Source: Dyella_A sp051962475 (GTDB lineage: Bacteria; Pseudomonadota; Gammaproteobacteria; Xanthomonadales; Rhodanobacteraceae). From it: a stretch of DNA of 64,000 nucleotides. The notes under the pieces are model-generated. The model did not search any database and was not told the origin of the DNA. It worked only from the letters and a program-made list of their open reading frames with translations. Below are positions 34,633-42,495 of this stretch, one piece after another (position 1 is the first letter of the stretch; each line of letters begins with the position of its first letter). A program made the position numbers and the translations under genes. The stretch is taken from positions 62,001 to 126,000 of the forward strand of contig NZ_JBQCCF010000020.1 in the NCBI RefSeq assembly GCF_051962475.1. Reading direction: 5' to 3'.

Positions 34633-36219
34633 ATGGAGCGTGCTTCTTCCATGGATGAGCACAAGGGTGTTCCTGGCTGGTTGGTCATCGTGCTGTTCGT
34701 GGCGATCACGGGGCTGGCGCTGGCCGCTATGCGCCAGTTGCCACTAATGCTGCCCACAGAGGCGCCGTTGCCGGCACCCCAGCCGGCGCCCCGGCCGCCG
34801 CTGCGTGCGGTGCAGGTCTGGGTGAGCACCGCCGATCGCCAACTGCAGCTGGCGCGCCAGGCCGATGTGGCGATGCAGCCGCGCCAGGCGCAGCCGTCGG
34901 ACGTGGTGGTGGACACGCAGGCGACCTATCAGTCGATCGTCGGCTTCGGCGCGGCAGTCACCGATGCGTCGGCGTGGCTGCTGCAGAACCGCATGAGTCC
35001 GGCCCAGCGCGAAGCGCTGCTGAAGGAGCTGTTCGGGCCGCCGCCCGGCCTGGCCATGAACATGACGCGGCTGACCATCGGCGCCTCGGATTTCTCGCCG
35101 CAGCCCTACACCCTCGACGACATGCCAGCGGGTGAAACCGATCCGACGCTGCAGCATTTCAACGTCACCGCCAACCTGCACGACGTGATTCCGACCGTGC
35201 GCGAGGCTCTGGCGATCAACCCTAAGCTGCGGATCATCGGCTCGCCGTGGAGTGCGCCGGCGTGGATGAAGACCAGCGACAACCTGATCGGCGGCGAATT
35301 GCTCGAATCGTTCGAGAGCGCATACGCCGACTACCTGGTGAAGTATGTGGATGCCTATCGCAGCTACGGCATCCCGATCTTTGCCCTGACCGTGCAGAAC
35401 GAGCCGGGCTACTCGCCGGCAACCTACCCGGGCATGACCATGTCCGCCGCCACGCGGGCGCGGCTGATCGGCGGCTATCTCGGCCCGGCGCTGGCCACCC
35501 GCCGGCGTCCCACGCGCATCCTGGCGTGGGACCACAACTGGGACGCGCCGGACCAGCCGCTGGACGTGCTGGCCGATCCGCAGGCCGAGCGCTACGTGGG
35601 CGGCGTGGCCTGGCATTGCTACGCGGGCACGCCCTCGGCGCAGAGCCAGGTGCATCGGGCCTATCCGAGCAAGGATGTCTACATCACCGAATGCTCCGGC
35701 GGCGACTGGGAGTCGGCCAGGAAGGGCGAGCTGATGTGGTTCGCGCGCGACCTGCTGCTGGCCGGTATCCGCCACTGGGCGCGCGGCGTCGTGTACTGGA
35801 ATCTCGTGCTCGACGAACAGCACGGCCCGCATTTCGGTGGCTGCGACCTGTGCAAGGGCGTGGTCACCATCGACGCGCAGACCGGCGCCGTCACGCGCAA
35901 CGACGAGTACTACGCGTTCGCCCACTTCAGCCGCTTCGTGCTGCCGGGGGCGATCCGCGTGGGCTCGAGCGAGACCGACAAGGACGTCAACGACGTGGCG
36001 TTCGTGAACCCTGGCGATGGCTCGGTGGTGCTGGTGGTGGTGAACAGTCGCGACCGGCCCAGCCCGGTGTCGGTGCGGCAGGGCCAGGCCGGATTCACCT
36101 ACACCCTGCCGGCGCAGAGCGTGGCGACCTTCGTATGGAATCCCGATCCGCTGGGATCCTGGCTGCGGCGGGCGCTGCGCTGGCTGGGCGAGCGTCGCGC
36201 GGCGTCACCGCACGGCTGA
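34633..36219 (+). CDS. GH30 glycoside hydrolase with N-terminal membrane anchor
   Basis: The 528-residue protein is a GH30 (glucosylceramidase-type) retaining glycosidase. VGFGAAVTDASA and RLTIGASDFS mark the N-terminal barrel; acid/base Glu257 is in VQNEPGYSP and nucleophile Glu353 in YITECSGGDW. The C-terminal beta domain ends in the QSVATFVW segment. The N-terminus (VPGWLVIVLFVAITGLALAA) is a single uncleaved-looking helix, so the enzyme probably faces the periplasm anchored in the inner membrane. Start is uncertain among 34621 (GTG), 34633 and 34651. Substrate is a beta-glucoside or similar. Confidence 0.85.
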   Translation: MERASSMDEHKGVPGWLVIVLFVAITGLALAAMRQLPLMLPTEAPLPAPQPAPRPPLRAVQVWVSTADRQLQLARQADVAMQPRQAQPSDVVVDTQATYQSIVGFGAAVTDASAWLLQNRMSPAQREALLKELFGPPPGLAMNMTRLTIGASDFSPQPYTLDDMPAGETDPTLQHFNVTANLHDVIPTVREALAINPKLRIIGSPWSAPAWMKTSDNLIGGELLESFESAYADYLVKYVDAYRSYGIPIFALTVQNEPGYSPATYPGMTMSAATRARLIGGYLGPALATRRRPTRILAWDHNWDAPDQPLDVLADPQAERYVGGVAWHCYAGTPSAQSQVHRAYPSKDVYITECSGGDWESARKGELMWFARDLLLAGIRHWARGVVYWNLVLDEQHGPHFGGCDLCKGVVTIDAQTGAVTRNDEYYAFAHFSRFVLPGAIRVGSSETDKDVNDVAFVNPGDGSVVLVVVNSRDRPSPVSVRQGQAGFTYTLPAQSVATFVWNPDPLGSWLRRALRWLGERRAASPHG

Positions 36220-36225
36220 GTGCAC

Positions 36226-37146
36226 TCAGGCGGATGCTGTCGATGGGGTCTCCATCGCCGCGCGCGCATAACGGGAAGGTGTCATGCCGACGTGGCGGCT
36301 GAAGGCGATGCTGAATGTGCTGGCCGAGCTGTAACCCACGCGCTCGGCGATGTCGGCCACGCGGCTCTGGCGCTGGCGCAGCAGGCGCTTGGCCAGCGCC
36401 ATGCGCCAGGTCAGCAGGTAGCTCATCGGCGCCACACCCACGACGCGGTTGAAGCGCTCGAAGAATGCCGAACGCGACAGCGCCGCTTCGCGCGCCAGCT
36501 CGGCCACGGTCCATGCGCGGGTCGGCTGGGCGTGCATCGCGCGGATCGCCATCGCCAGCCGCTCGTCGGCCAGCCCACGCACCAGGCCGGACGAGGCGTT
36601 GGTGCCGCTGGTGAAGCGCAGCGCCTCGATCAGCAGCACCTCCAGCAGGCGTGCCAGCACCACCTCGCGCGCCGGCCGTTGCGCGCGCGACTCCTCGCCC
36701 ACCAGCTTCACCAGCAGTGCCAGCCGGCGCTCACCGCGCACGTGCAGCAACCGTGGCAGCAACGACACCAGCAGGGCCGCATCGGGCGAATCGAAACCGC
36801 AATGCCCCACCAGCATGCGCAGGTCGGTGGGGCCAGTGGGCGTGCCCACCCGGTAGACGCCGTCGGCCTGCGCCACCGGCCGTGACGTGCGACCCGCCGG
36901 TGGTGGCGTGAGGCTGCACATGGCCACGCCCCAGGCGGCCGGTACCAGCAGGAAGTCGCCCGGCTCCAGCGCGATCGGCGCGTGGTCGTCCACCGTCATC
37001 GTGCAACCGCCTTCGAGCACCAGCGCGTAGAACGGTTGCCCGCTGTCCGCGCGCTGCACGCGCCAGCGGCCGGCGCCGACCACGGTCTTGGCGAAGCCGG
37101 GGCTGGGCTGCAGCAGGGCGACCACTTCGGCCAGCGGATCGATCAA
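36226..37146 (-). CDS. AraC family regulator, cupin-type
   Basis: The 306-residue protein has an N-terminal AraC_binding_2/cupin_6-like domain (residues 1-190: FYALVLEGGCTMTVDD, LEPGDFLLVPA, LMLVGHCGFD). The C-terminal AraC domain carries two helix-turn-helices (VAELAREAALSRSAFFERFN; IAERVGYSSASTFSIAFSRH). This type usually activates a neighbouring oxidoreductase in response to an unknown ligand. It is divergent from the SDR gene with 102 bp between the starts, including an AAAATC..GATTTT dyad. Confidence 0.88.
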   Translation of the reverse strand: MIDPLAEVVALLQPSPGFAKTVVGAGRWRVQRADSGQPFYALVLEGGCTMTVDDHAPIALEPGDFLLVPAAWGVAMCSLTPPPAGRTSRPVAQADGVYRVGTPTGPTDLRMLVGHCGFDSPDAALLVSLLPRLLHVRGERRLALLVKLVGEESRAQRPAREVVLARLLEVLLIEALRFTSGTNASSGLVRGLADERLAMAIRAMHAQPTRAWTVAELAREAALSRSAFFERFNRVVGVAPMSYLLTWRMALAKRLLRQRQSRVADIAERVGYSSASTFSIAFSRHVGMTPSRYARAAMETPSTASA

Positions 37147-37163
37147 CTCCGGACTCCTGCCAA

Positions 37164-37178
37164 AAAATCAAGGATTTT
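37164..37178. promoter_or_regulatory. AAAATC-AAG-GATTTT dyad between araC-type and SDR genes
   Basis: A perfect 6-3-6 inverted repeat stands as an AT island in the divergent intergenic region, upstream of a TATCGT -10-like box (37208-37213) for the SDR gene. It is a candidate binding site for the AraC-type regulator. Confidence 0.4.
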
Positions 37179-37248
37179 CGATTGTAGTGAGTACGGGGGT
37201 GGCAGCCTATCGTCTGGCCCCTCGTTCCCACCCTGCCCAGGAGTTTCC

Positions 37249-37989
37249 ATGCCAACCGTCTTGATCACCGGCTGCTCGTCCGGCTTCGGCCAGGCCATCG
37301 CGCGTACCTTCCTCGACCGCGGCTGGCAGGTGGTGGCGACCATGCGTACGCCCCGCGAAGACCTGCTGCCGCGCTCCGGCCGCCTGCGCGTGCTGCCGCT
37401 GGACGTGACCAATACCGCCAGCATCGAACAGGCGTTGGCCGCCGCCGGACCGATCGACGTGCTGGTCAACAACGCCGGTTTCGGCGCCGCCGCGCCGCTG
37501 GAGTTGACGCCGCCGGCGCTGGCGCGCGAACTGTTCGAGACCAACACGATCGGCACGATGGCGATGAGCCAGGCCGTACTGCCGCAGTTCCGCGCGCGCC
37601 GCGCCGGCGTCATCGTCAACGTCACCTCCAGCGTCACGCTGAAGGCGCTGCCGCTGGTGTCCATGTACAGCGCGAGCAAGGCGGCGACGAACGCCTTCAC
37701 CGAATCGATGGCGGTGGAGCTGGCGCCGCTGGGCATCCGCGTGCATCTGGTGCTGCCGGGGCGCTCGCCGGAGACGCGCTTCGCCGAGAACGCCCGCCGC
37801 GAGGGGCTCGATCACGAGGCCTACGCGCCGATGGTGCAGCAGGTGCTCGCCGGCATGCGCGATCCATCCCAGCCGGTGACCCATGCGGCGGACGTGGCCG
37901 AAGCGGTGTGGTGTGCCGCGACCGACCCGGATACGCCGATCCGTCTGCCCTCCGGCGAGGATGCGCTGGCCTGGGCGCGCGGCGGCTGA
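37249..37989 (+). CDS. Short-chain dehydrogenase/reductase
   Basis: The 246-residue protein shows the classical SDR pattern: cofactor loop TGCSSGFGQAIA (TGxxxGxG), NNAG at VLVNNAGFGA, catalytic Ser in VTSSVTL, and Tyr/Lys in MYSASKAATN. Arg in VATMRTP suggests NADP(H) preference. It would oxidise or reduce a hydroxyl/carbonyl; substrate unknown. CAGGAG precedes the ATG at 37249. The divergent AraC-type regulator probably controls it. Confidence 0.9.
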   Translation: MPTVLITGCSSGFGQAIARTFLDRGWQVVATMRTPREDLLPRSGRLRVLPLDVTNTASIEQALAAAGPIDVLVNNAGFGAAAPLELTPPALARELFETNTIGTMAMSQAVLPQFRARRAGVIVNVTSSVTLKALPLVSMYSASKAATNAFTESMAVELAPLGIRVHLVLPGRSPETRFAENARREGLDHEAYAPMVQQVLAGMRDPSQPVTHAADVAEAVWCAATDPDTPIRLPSGEDALAWARGG

Positions 37990-38102
37990 GCGGCCGCCGG
38001 GGAGCATCGCGTCGCTCTGGCGGGTGACGTGTCGATCTGGCATGGGCTGGTTCGTCGCAAGGGCGAGTGGCGCACTGTCGCGCCCAACCCAAGGAGCATC
38101 CG

Positions 38103-38507
38103 ATGCAGCTGGTCGCCTATCTCAACTTCCCCGGTACCGCCCGCGCGGCGATGGACTTCTACGCCGCCGCGCTCGGCGGCAAGGTTACCCAGCGCTTCAC
38201 CTACGGCGAATCGCCGATGGCCGCTGACATGCCGGAGGCGGCGCGCGGCAACGTCATGCATTCGCAGGTGGAGGTCGGCAGCGCGCTGATCATGGGCGCC
38301 GATGGTCCGCCCCCGCACGAAGCCGGCAGCACCACCATCAACGTCATGCCCGACACCCCGGAAGAGGCCGAGCGGATCTTCCGGGCGCTGGCCGAAGGCG
38401 GCGAGGTGAACATGCCGTTGGAGGAGACGTTCTGGGCCTACCGCTTCGGCGCGCTGACCGACAAGTTCGGCAAGCACTGGATGGTGAATTGCCTCAAGCC
38501 GATGTGA
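38103..38507 (+). CDS. VOC family (PhnB-like) protein
   Basis: The 134-residue protein has the glyoxalase/bleomycin-resistance fold of the PhnB/YP_ group: YLNFPGTARAAMDFYAAALGG at the start, GSALIMGADGP in the middle, and FWAYRFGALTDKFGKHWMVN at the end. These proteins are often called 3-demethylubiquinone methyltransferase-like but have no proven reaction. AAGGAG precedes the ATG. It lies 113 bp after the SDR gene. Confidence 0.85.
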   Translation: MQLVAYLNFPGTARAAMDFYAAALGGKVTQRFTYGESPMAADMPEAARGNVMHSQVEVGSALIMGADGPPPHEAGSTTINVMPDTPEEAERIFRALAEGGEVNMPLEETFWAYRFGALTDKFGKHWMVNCLKPM

Positions 38508-38597
38508 CGGCGGCAGTGGCGGTGTCCAACGCGCCCGGTTCCGGCCAGCCCGGAAACCGGGCTTGTCACCGCGATGTACGTGGGGTGCGGCCAGGCC

Positions 38598-38603
38598 TAT
38601 AGT
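38598..38603 (+). promoter_or_regulatory. -10-like box TATAGT
   Basis: TATAGT, one of the best -10 matches in the window, lies 85 bp upstream of the HD-GYP ATG, implying a longer 5' leader. TTGTCA at 38563 is too far to be its -35. Confidence 0.3.
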
Positions 38604-38687
38604 CGCGCCAGCGGCCAGCTGGCAGACGCCGGCAAGCGCCGCAGGCGAGGTGCGACCCCGCACGAATGTCGGGCGACCTGGGGGAAT

Positions 38688-39290
38688 ATGGACACTCTTC
38701 TGGCGTATGAAGATCTGCACGCTTCGGTGGAAGTCATTACCGCGGCGCTGCATGAGCGCGATGCCTATACCCGCTTCCACTGCGACCGGGTGATGCGCCT
38801 GGCGCAGGCGCTGGGTGAGGCGTGCGGCTTGTCCCGCGCGGAGCTGAAGACGCTACACCTGGGCGCCGTATTCCACGACATCGGCAAGATCGGCGTGCCC
38901 GACGCCGTTCTGCTCAAGCCGGGGCGCCTGACTGCGCAGGAGTGGGAGCTGATGAAGGCCCATGCCGAGCAGGGCGAGCGCATCTTCCGCTCGGCCGCCC
39001 TGGAGTGCGCCGAGGAGGTGGCGCCGATCATCCGCCATCACCATGAATCCTTCGACGGCAGCGGTTACCCCGACGGCCTGAAGGGCGAGGGCATCCCGCT
39101 GCTGTGCCGGATCCTGCTGGTGGTCGACGGCTATGACGCCATGGCCACGGCGCGTTCCTACCATCGCGCCCGAAGCCACGAGGAGGTCATGCAAATCATG
39201 GAGTCCGAGCAGGGCACCAAGCTCGATCCGGCGGTGCTGGCCGAGTTCGCCCGCCTGGTGGGCCAGCGCGGGGAACAGACCCTGCTCTAG
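38688..39290 (+). CDS. HD-GYP domain phosphohydrolase
   Basis: The 200-residue protein is essentially a bare HD-GYP domain, which degrades cyclic di-GMP. The metal-binding FHDIGKIGVPDAVLLKPG (HD and K), the second His region (AHAEQGERIF), RHHHESFDGSGYPDGLKG containing the GYP motif, and ILLVVDGYDAMA are all intact. No receiver or sensor domain precedes it, although an upstream in-frame extension to 38574 is open. GGGGAA lies close to the ATG at 38688. Confidence 0.87.
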   Translation: MDTLLAYEDLHASVEVITAALHERDAYTRFHCDRVMRLAQALGEACGLSRAELKTLHLGAVFHDIGKIGVPDAVLLKPGRLTAQEWELMKAHAEQGERIFRSAALECAEEVAPIIRHHHESFDGSGYPDGLKGEGIPLLCRILLVVDGYDAMATARSYHRARSHEEVMQIMESEQGTKLDPAVLAEFARLVGQRGEQTLL

Positions 39291-39446
39291 TCGTCGCGTG
39301 CGCACACAACGCCGATCAACCTCGCCTTCAGCACTGCTGATCGCGCCGCTCGGCTTGGGCGCGGCGTAACGAACCTTGGAAACTTTTGTGCAGTGATACC
39401 TGCATCCACCGCGCTGCGCCGGATGGCCGATGGATCCGGCGCAACC

Positions 39447-39800
39447 TTACGATTCAACGAACCGCTTGAGACGTTGCAGGGCGCGATCCCAGTCTGCGCC
39501 GATCGCCTCCAGCGCCTGGCGCGCCTCGCCCAGTCGCGCCGGTTCGAATGCCCATAGACGCTCGCGTCCTTGGCGTAGGTCACGCACCAGGCCAGCCGCG
39601 GCGAGCACGTGCAGATGCTTGGTGACGGCCTGGCGGGTGATCGCCGTCCCGGCGGTGAGCTGGGCGATCGACTGCGCACCGCCACTGCTGAGCGTGGCCA
39701 CCATGCGCAGACGCGTGGCGTCGCCCAGTGCGGCGAAGATCGGCGCGCTGCGATCGAGCGCGCGCCGGCGCGATACCGGGCGGTCAGTGCGTGGCGACAT
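39447..39800 (-). CDS. ArsR family transcriptional regulator
   Basis: The 117-residue winged-helix protein has the ArsR pattern ALGDATRLRMVATLS followed by IAQLTAGTAITRQAVTKHLHVLAAAGLV and RLWAFEPARL. No cysteine metal site is present, so it belongs to the non-metal group that pairs with SRPBCC/AHSA1 genes. It overlaps that gene by 17 bp and is translated with it. Two GGCAAC..GTTGCC-type palindromes upstream of the pair are probable binding sites. Confidence 0.9.
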   Translation of the reverse strand: MSPRTDRPVSRRRALDRSAPIFAALGDATRLRMVATLSSGGAQSIAQLTAGTAITRQAVTKHLHVLAAAGLVRDLRQGRERLWAFEPARLGEARQALEAIGADWDRALQRLKRFVES

Positions 39801-40275
39801 ATTTCTCGATATTGCTCATCTGCATGGCCCAGCCACCGTCGTTGGCGCGCAAGGCATCGGCGCGGCGTGCGTGCGGTAGCCCGTCGAAGCCCGATTCGGT
39901 GAGCCGCAGCAGGGTGTCGTCGCCGACTGCCTCGAGCTCGAAGCTCACCAGCGTGGTCGGCTCCTGCCGAACATCGGCATCGGTATCGACGGGATAGGGA
40001 TGCCAGCGGTAGGCGAATACGCGCATCGGCTCGATCCGCTCGATGTAGATCTCGAACGGCCTGCCCGCGTGCGGCTCCTGCAACTTGGCGACCTCGGGGT
40101 CCACCTGGGTCGGCACGATGCGCCCGGTAACGGGCTGGCCGACCGCGAAGGAGCCGTCGAAGGCCATGCCGAACCAGGTGCCGAAGGCCGCCGGATCGGT
40201 CAGCGCATGCCAGACACGCTCGAGCGGTGCGTGGAGCAGGATCCGGCGTTCGATGCGATCGGTCGATGCGCTCAT
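39784..40275 (-). CDS. SRPBCC/AHSA1 domain protein
   Basis: The 163-residue protein has the Bet v1-like START/AHSA1 fold (IERRILLHAPLERVWHALTDPAAFGTWFG, FAYRWHP, LLRLTESGFDGLP). Bacterial members bind hydrophobic ligands; no enzymatic activity is established. GGAG before ATG 40275. It is the first gene of a two-gene operon with arsR, an arrangement common in proteobacteria and suggesting that the ArsR repressor and the AHSA1 protein answer the same signal. Confidence 0.87.
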   Translation of the reverse strand: MSASTDRIERRILLHAPLERVWHALTDPAAFGTWFGMAFDGSFAVGQPVTGRIVPTQVDPEVAKLQEPHAGRPFEIYIERIEPMRVFAYRWHPYPVDTDADVRQEPTTLVSFELEAVGDDTLLRLTESGFDGLPHARRADALRANDGGWAMQMSNIEKYVATH

Positions 40276-40290
40276 GAGGACTCCGTGCAT

Positions 40291-40308
40291 GGCAACTGGA
40301 TGGTTGCA
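40291..40308. promoter_or_regulatory. ArsR operator copy 1 (GGCAACTGGATGGTTGCA)
   Basis: This 18-bp element shares GGCAACT..ATGGTTGC with the copy at 40332 and is a near-palindrome (GCAAC..GTTGC). It lies 16 bp upstream of the SRPBCC ATG, probably downstream of or over the transcription start. Confidence 0.6.
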
Positions 40309-40331
40309 TGTTATGCACGGCGATCGTCAAA

Positions 40332-40349
40332 GGCAACTATATGGTTGCC
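40332..40349. promoter_or_regulatory. ArsR operator copy 2 (GGCAACTATATGGTTGCC)
   Basis: A perfect 6-6-6 palindrome 41 bp from copy 1, close to four helical turns. On the minus strand it ends next to TTGACG, so it would overlap the -35 region of the SRPBCC-arsR promoter. Confidence 0.65.
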
Positions 40350-40614
40350 TGTTGGTTTTGCCGGCCGCACGGACATCGCAGCTTGGATGGCACGAATGAC
40401 GGAGACGACGCGGCATCGCGTGCATGCCGCTGCGACCGCATTTTCATGCGGTTTGCGTGTCCCGGAACCTTCATATGCCGGTGGTTCAATCGAGGCTGTC
40501 GTTGCCGGCCAGCGGCTCGCTTGTGCTTGCGGCCGTCGGCACGACTGGGGGAATCCGCATCCACCCGTCCGACCACCGGACTCGCGCTCTTGCACTCACT
40601 CCAGGAGTCTTCCC

Positions 40615-42351
40615 GTGCCCAGTCTCCGCTTTCTCCGTCACGCCTTGCTGCCGGCGTCGATCGTCGCCCTCGGCCTGGCGTCCGCCGCTTCGGCCCAGGT
40701 CGGTGCCACGTCCGACCACCGCGGCGTTCCTCCGCCGCATCACTTCCCCTGGCCCTCGGGTTCGCCGCAGGATCGCCTGCCGACCGCCACGCCGATCAAG
40801 CACCTGGTGGTGATCTTCGGTGAGAACCGCTCGTTCGATCACTACTTCGGCACCTACCCGGTGGCGGCCAATCCGGCCGGCGAGCCGGCGTTCCACGCCC
40901 GCCCGTGGACGCCGCCGGTGGATGGCCTGGACCGCCAGTTGCTGACGCGCAATCCGAACAAGCTCAATCCGCTCAACGGCGAGAACGCGGTCAATCCGTT
41001 CCGCTTGGACCGCACCCAGGCCAACACCGAAGGCCAGAACCACAACTACACGCCCGAGCAGCTGGCCTACGACAACGGCAAGGCCGACCTTTTCCCGCAC
41101 TACACCGGCAACAACACCGTCTCCAGCACCGGCACTTTCGGCGCTCATGGCCTGGTGATGGGTTACTACGACGGCAACACCGTCACCGCACTGTGGAACT
41201 ACGCCCAGCACTTTGCGATGGACGACAACGCCTACACCGACACCTACGGGCCGTCGACGCCGGGCGCGATCGCGGTGGTCTCGGGCACCAACAACGGCGC
41301 GCAGATCGTGCTGGGCAAGGGCGCCACCATCGCCGACGGCCTCGGCGGGCTCAGCCTGGTCGGCGACACCGATCCGGCGTACGACGTGTGCTCGTCGACC
41401 GCCAACACGCTGATGATGAGCTCGAAGAACATCGGCGATCTGCTCAACGCTCGCCACGTCACCTGGGGCGGCTTCATGGGCGGCTTCGATCTCACTGCGA
41501 CGAACGACAACGGCAGCACCGGTTGCAAGCGCAGCACCTATTCCAGCGTGCTGGCCGGCAGCAAGACCGACTACATCCCGCATCACAACTGGTTCCAGTA
41601 CTACGCCTCCACCGCCAACCCGACCCACGAGCGGCCGACCTCGCTGACGCAGATCGGTTACACCGACGACAAGGATGCCACCGACGCGCCGGTGCACCAC
41701 GAGTACGACCTCAACGACTTCTTCGCGGCGGTGTCGGCGGGCAACTACCCGTCGGTGAGCTACCTGAAGATGCCGGCGGTCGGCGACGCGCATCCGGGCA
41801 ACTCCGATCCGCTGGACGAGCAGGCGTACGTCGTGAAGGTGGTGAACTTCCTGATGCAGCAGCCGGATTGGAAGAGCACGGCGATCGTCATCACCTACGA
41901 CGACTCCGACGGCTGGTACGACCATCGCTATGCCGCGCCGACCACCGCGTCGTTCGACGGTGTCACGCCGGAGGGCGCGGTCACCGGTGCCGACCAGGTC
42001 AACGGCCCGGGCGTGTGCAACGCGCCGGGGGCAAAGCCGGGGATCGGCGTGAACGGCGGGCGGGTCAACGGCCGCTGCGGCCCGGGCACGCGCATCCCGT
42101 TCCTGGTGATCTCGCCGTACGCGCGCGAGAACTACGTCAGCGACGAGCGCCTCACGCAGTCTTCGGTGGTGCGCTTCATCGAGGACAACTGGCTGTACGG
42201 CGAGCGCATCGGCCAGGGTTCGAACGACGCCAGCGCGGGCAGCATGATGAGCCTGTTCGATTTCGGCCGGCGCTTCGATCCGGCCCCGCGCCTGTTCCTC
42301 GATCCGGACCAGGGCACGCCGGTGGGGCACCCGCACCCCTGGCATTCCTGA
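40615..42351 (+). CDS. Secreted phosphoesterase (phospholipase C/acid phosphatase family)
   Basis: The 578-residue protein has a Sec signal (SLRFLRHALLPASIVALGLA, cleavage near ASAQ) and the PF04185-type fold. HLVVIFGENRSFDHYFGTYP contains the metal/nucleophile region, and YDDSDGWYDH and GPGTRIPFLVISPYAR mark the C-terminal half. Family members cleave phospholipids or phosphomonoesters outside the cytoplasm. The start is GTG at 40615 with AGGAG 7 nt upstream; the long frame to 40000 is shadow of the opposite SRPBCC gene. Two GC-rich hairpins follow it. Confidence 0.87.
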   Translation: MPSLRFLRHALLPASIVALGLASAASAQVGATSDHRGVPPPHHFPWPSGSPQDRLPTATPIKHLVVIFGENRSFDHYFGTYPVAANPAGEPAFHARPWTPPVDGLDRQLLTRNPNKLNPLNGENAVNPFRLDRTQANTEGQNHNYTPEQLAYDNGKADLFPHYTGNNTVSSTGTFGAHGLVMGYYDGNTVTALWNYAQHFAMDDNAYTDTYGPSTPGAIAVVSGTNNGAQIVLGKGATIADGLGGLSLVGDTDPAYDVCSSTANTLMMSSKNIGDLLNARHVTWGGFMGGFDLTATNDNGSTGCKRSTYSSVLAGSKTDYIPHHNWFQYYASTANPTHERPTSLTQIGYTDDKDATDAPVHHEYDLNDFFAAVSAGNYPSVSYLKMPAVGDAHPGNSDPLDEQAYVVKVVNFLMQQPDWKSTAIVITYDDSDGWYDHRYAAPTTASFDGVTPEGAVTGADQVNGPGVCNAPGAKPGIGVNGGRVNGRCGPGTRIPFLVISPYARENYVSDERLTQSSVVRFIEDNWLYGERIGQGSNDASAGSMMSLFDFGRRFDPAPRLFLDPDQGTPVGHPHPWHS

Positions 42352-42357
42352 GGGATC

Positions 42358-42383
42358 GACCGGCCGCGTGAACGCGGTCGGTC
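42358..42383. repeat. 12-bp hairpin after the phosphoesterase gene
   Basis: GACCGGCCGCGT and ACGCGGTCGGTC pair over 12 positions with one G-T wobble around a 2-nt centre, starting 6 bp after the stop codon. No T-run follows. Confidence 0.45.
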
Positions 42384-42398
42384 ATCCAGCCATGACGT

Positions 42399-42430
42399 GT
42401 TCCGCCCCGCGCACGGATGCGGGGCGGAAC
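42399..42430. repeat. Perfect 12-bp hairpin upstream of the peroxidase gene
   Basis: GTTCCGCCCCGC (42399-42410) pairs exactly with GCGGGGCGGAAC (42419-42430). It is 65 bp upstream of the peroxidase ATG. It may end the upstream transcript or attenuate the next one. Confidence 0.45.
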
Positions 42431-42495
42431 GGTGCTACCACGGCAACGCAGGCCGCCCGGAGGATCGGGCGGCGGCGTGCAGGAGCGAGGTGCTC

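Noticed and set aside
40486..42345. 619-codon open frame on the minus strand opposite the phosphoesterase
   Set aside because: R/V/H-rich, no ribosome site or motifs; it is the high-GC antisense shadow of a clearly recognisable gene.
42399..42430. Hairpin before the peroxidase gene considered as a riboswitch
   Set aside because: Single simple stem with no conserved aptamer-like elements.
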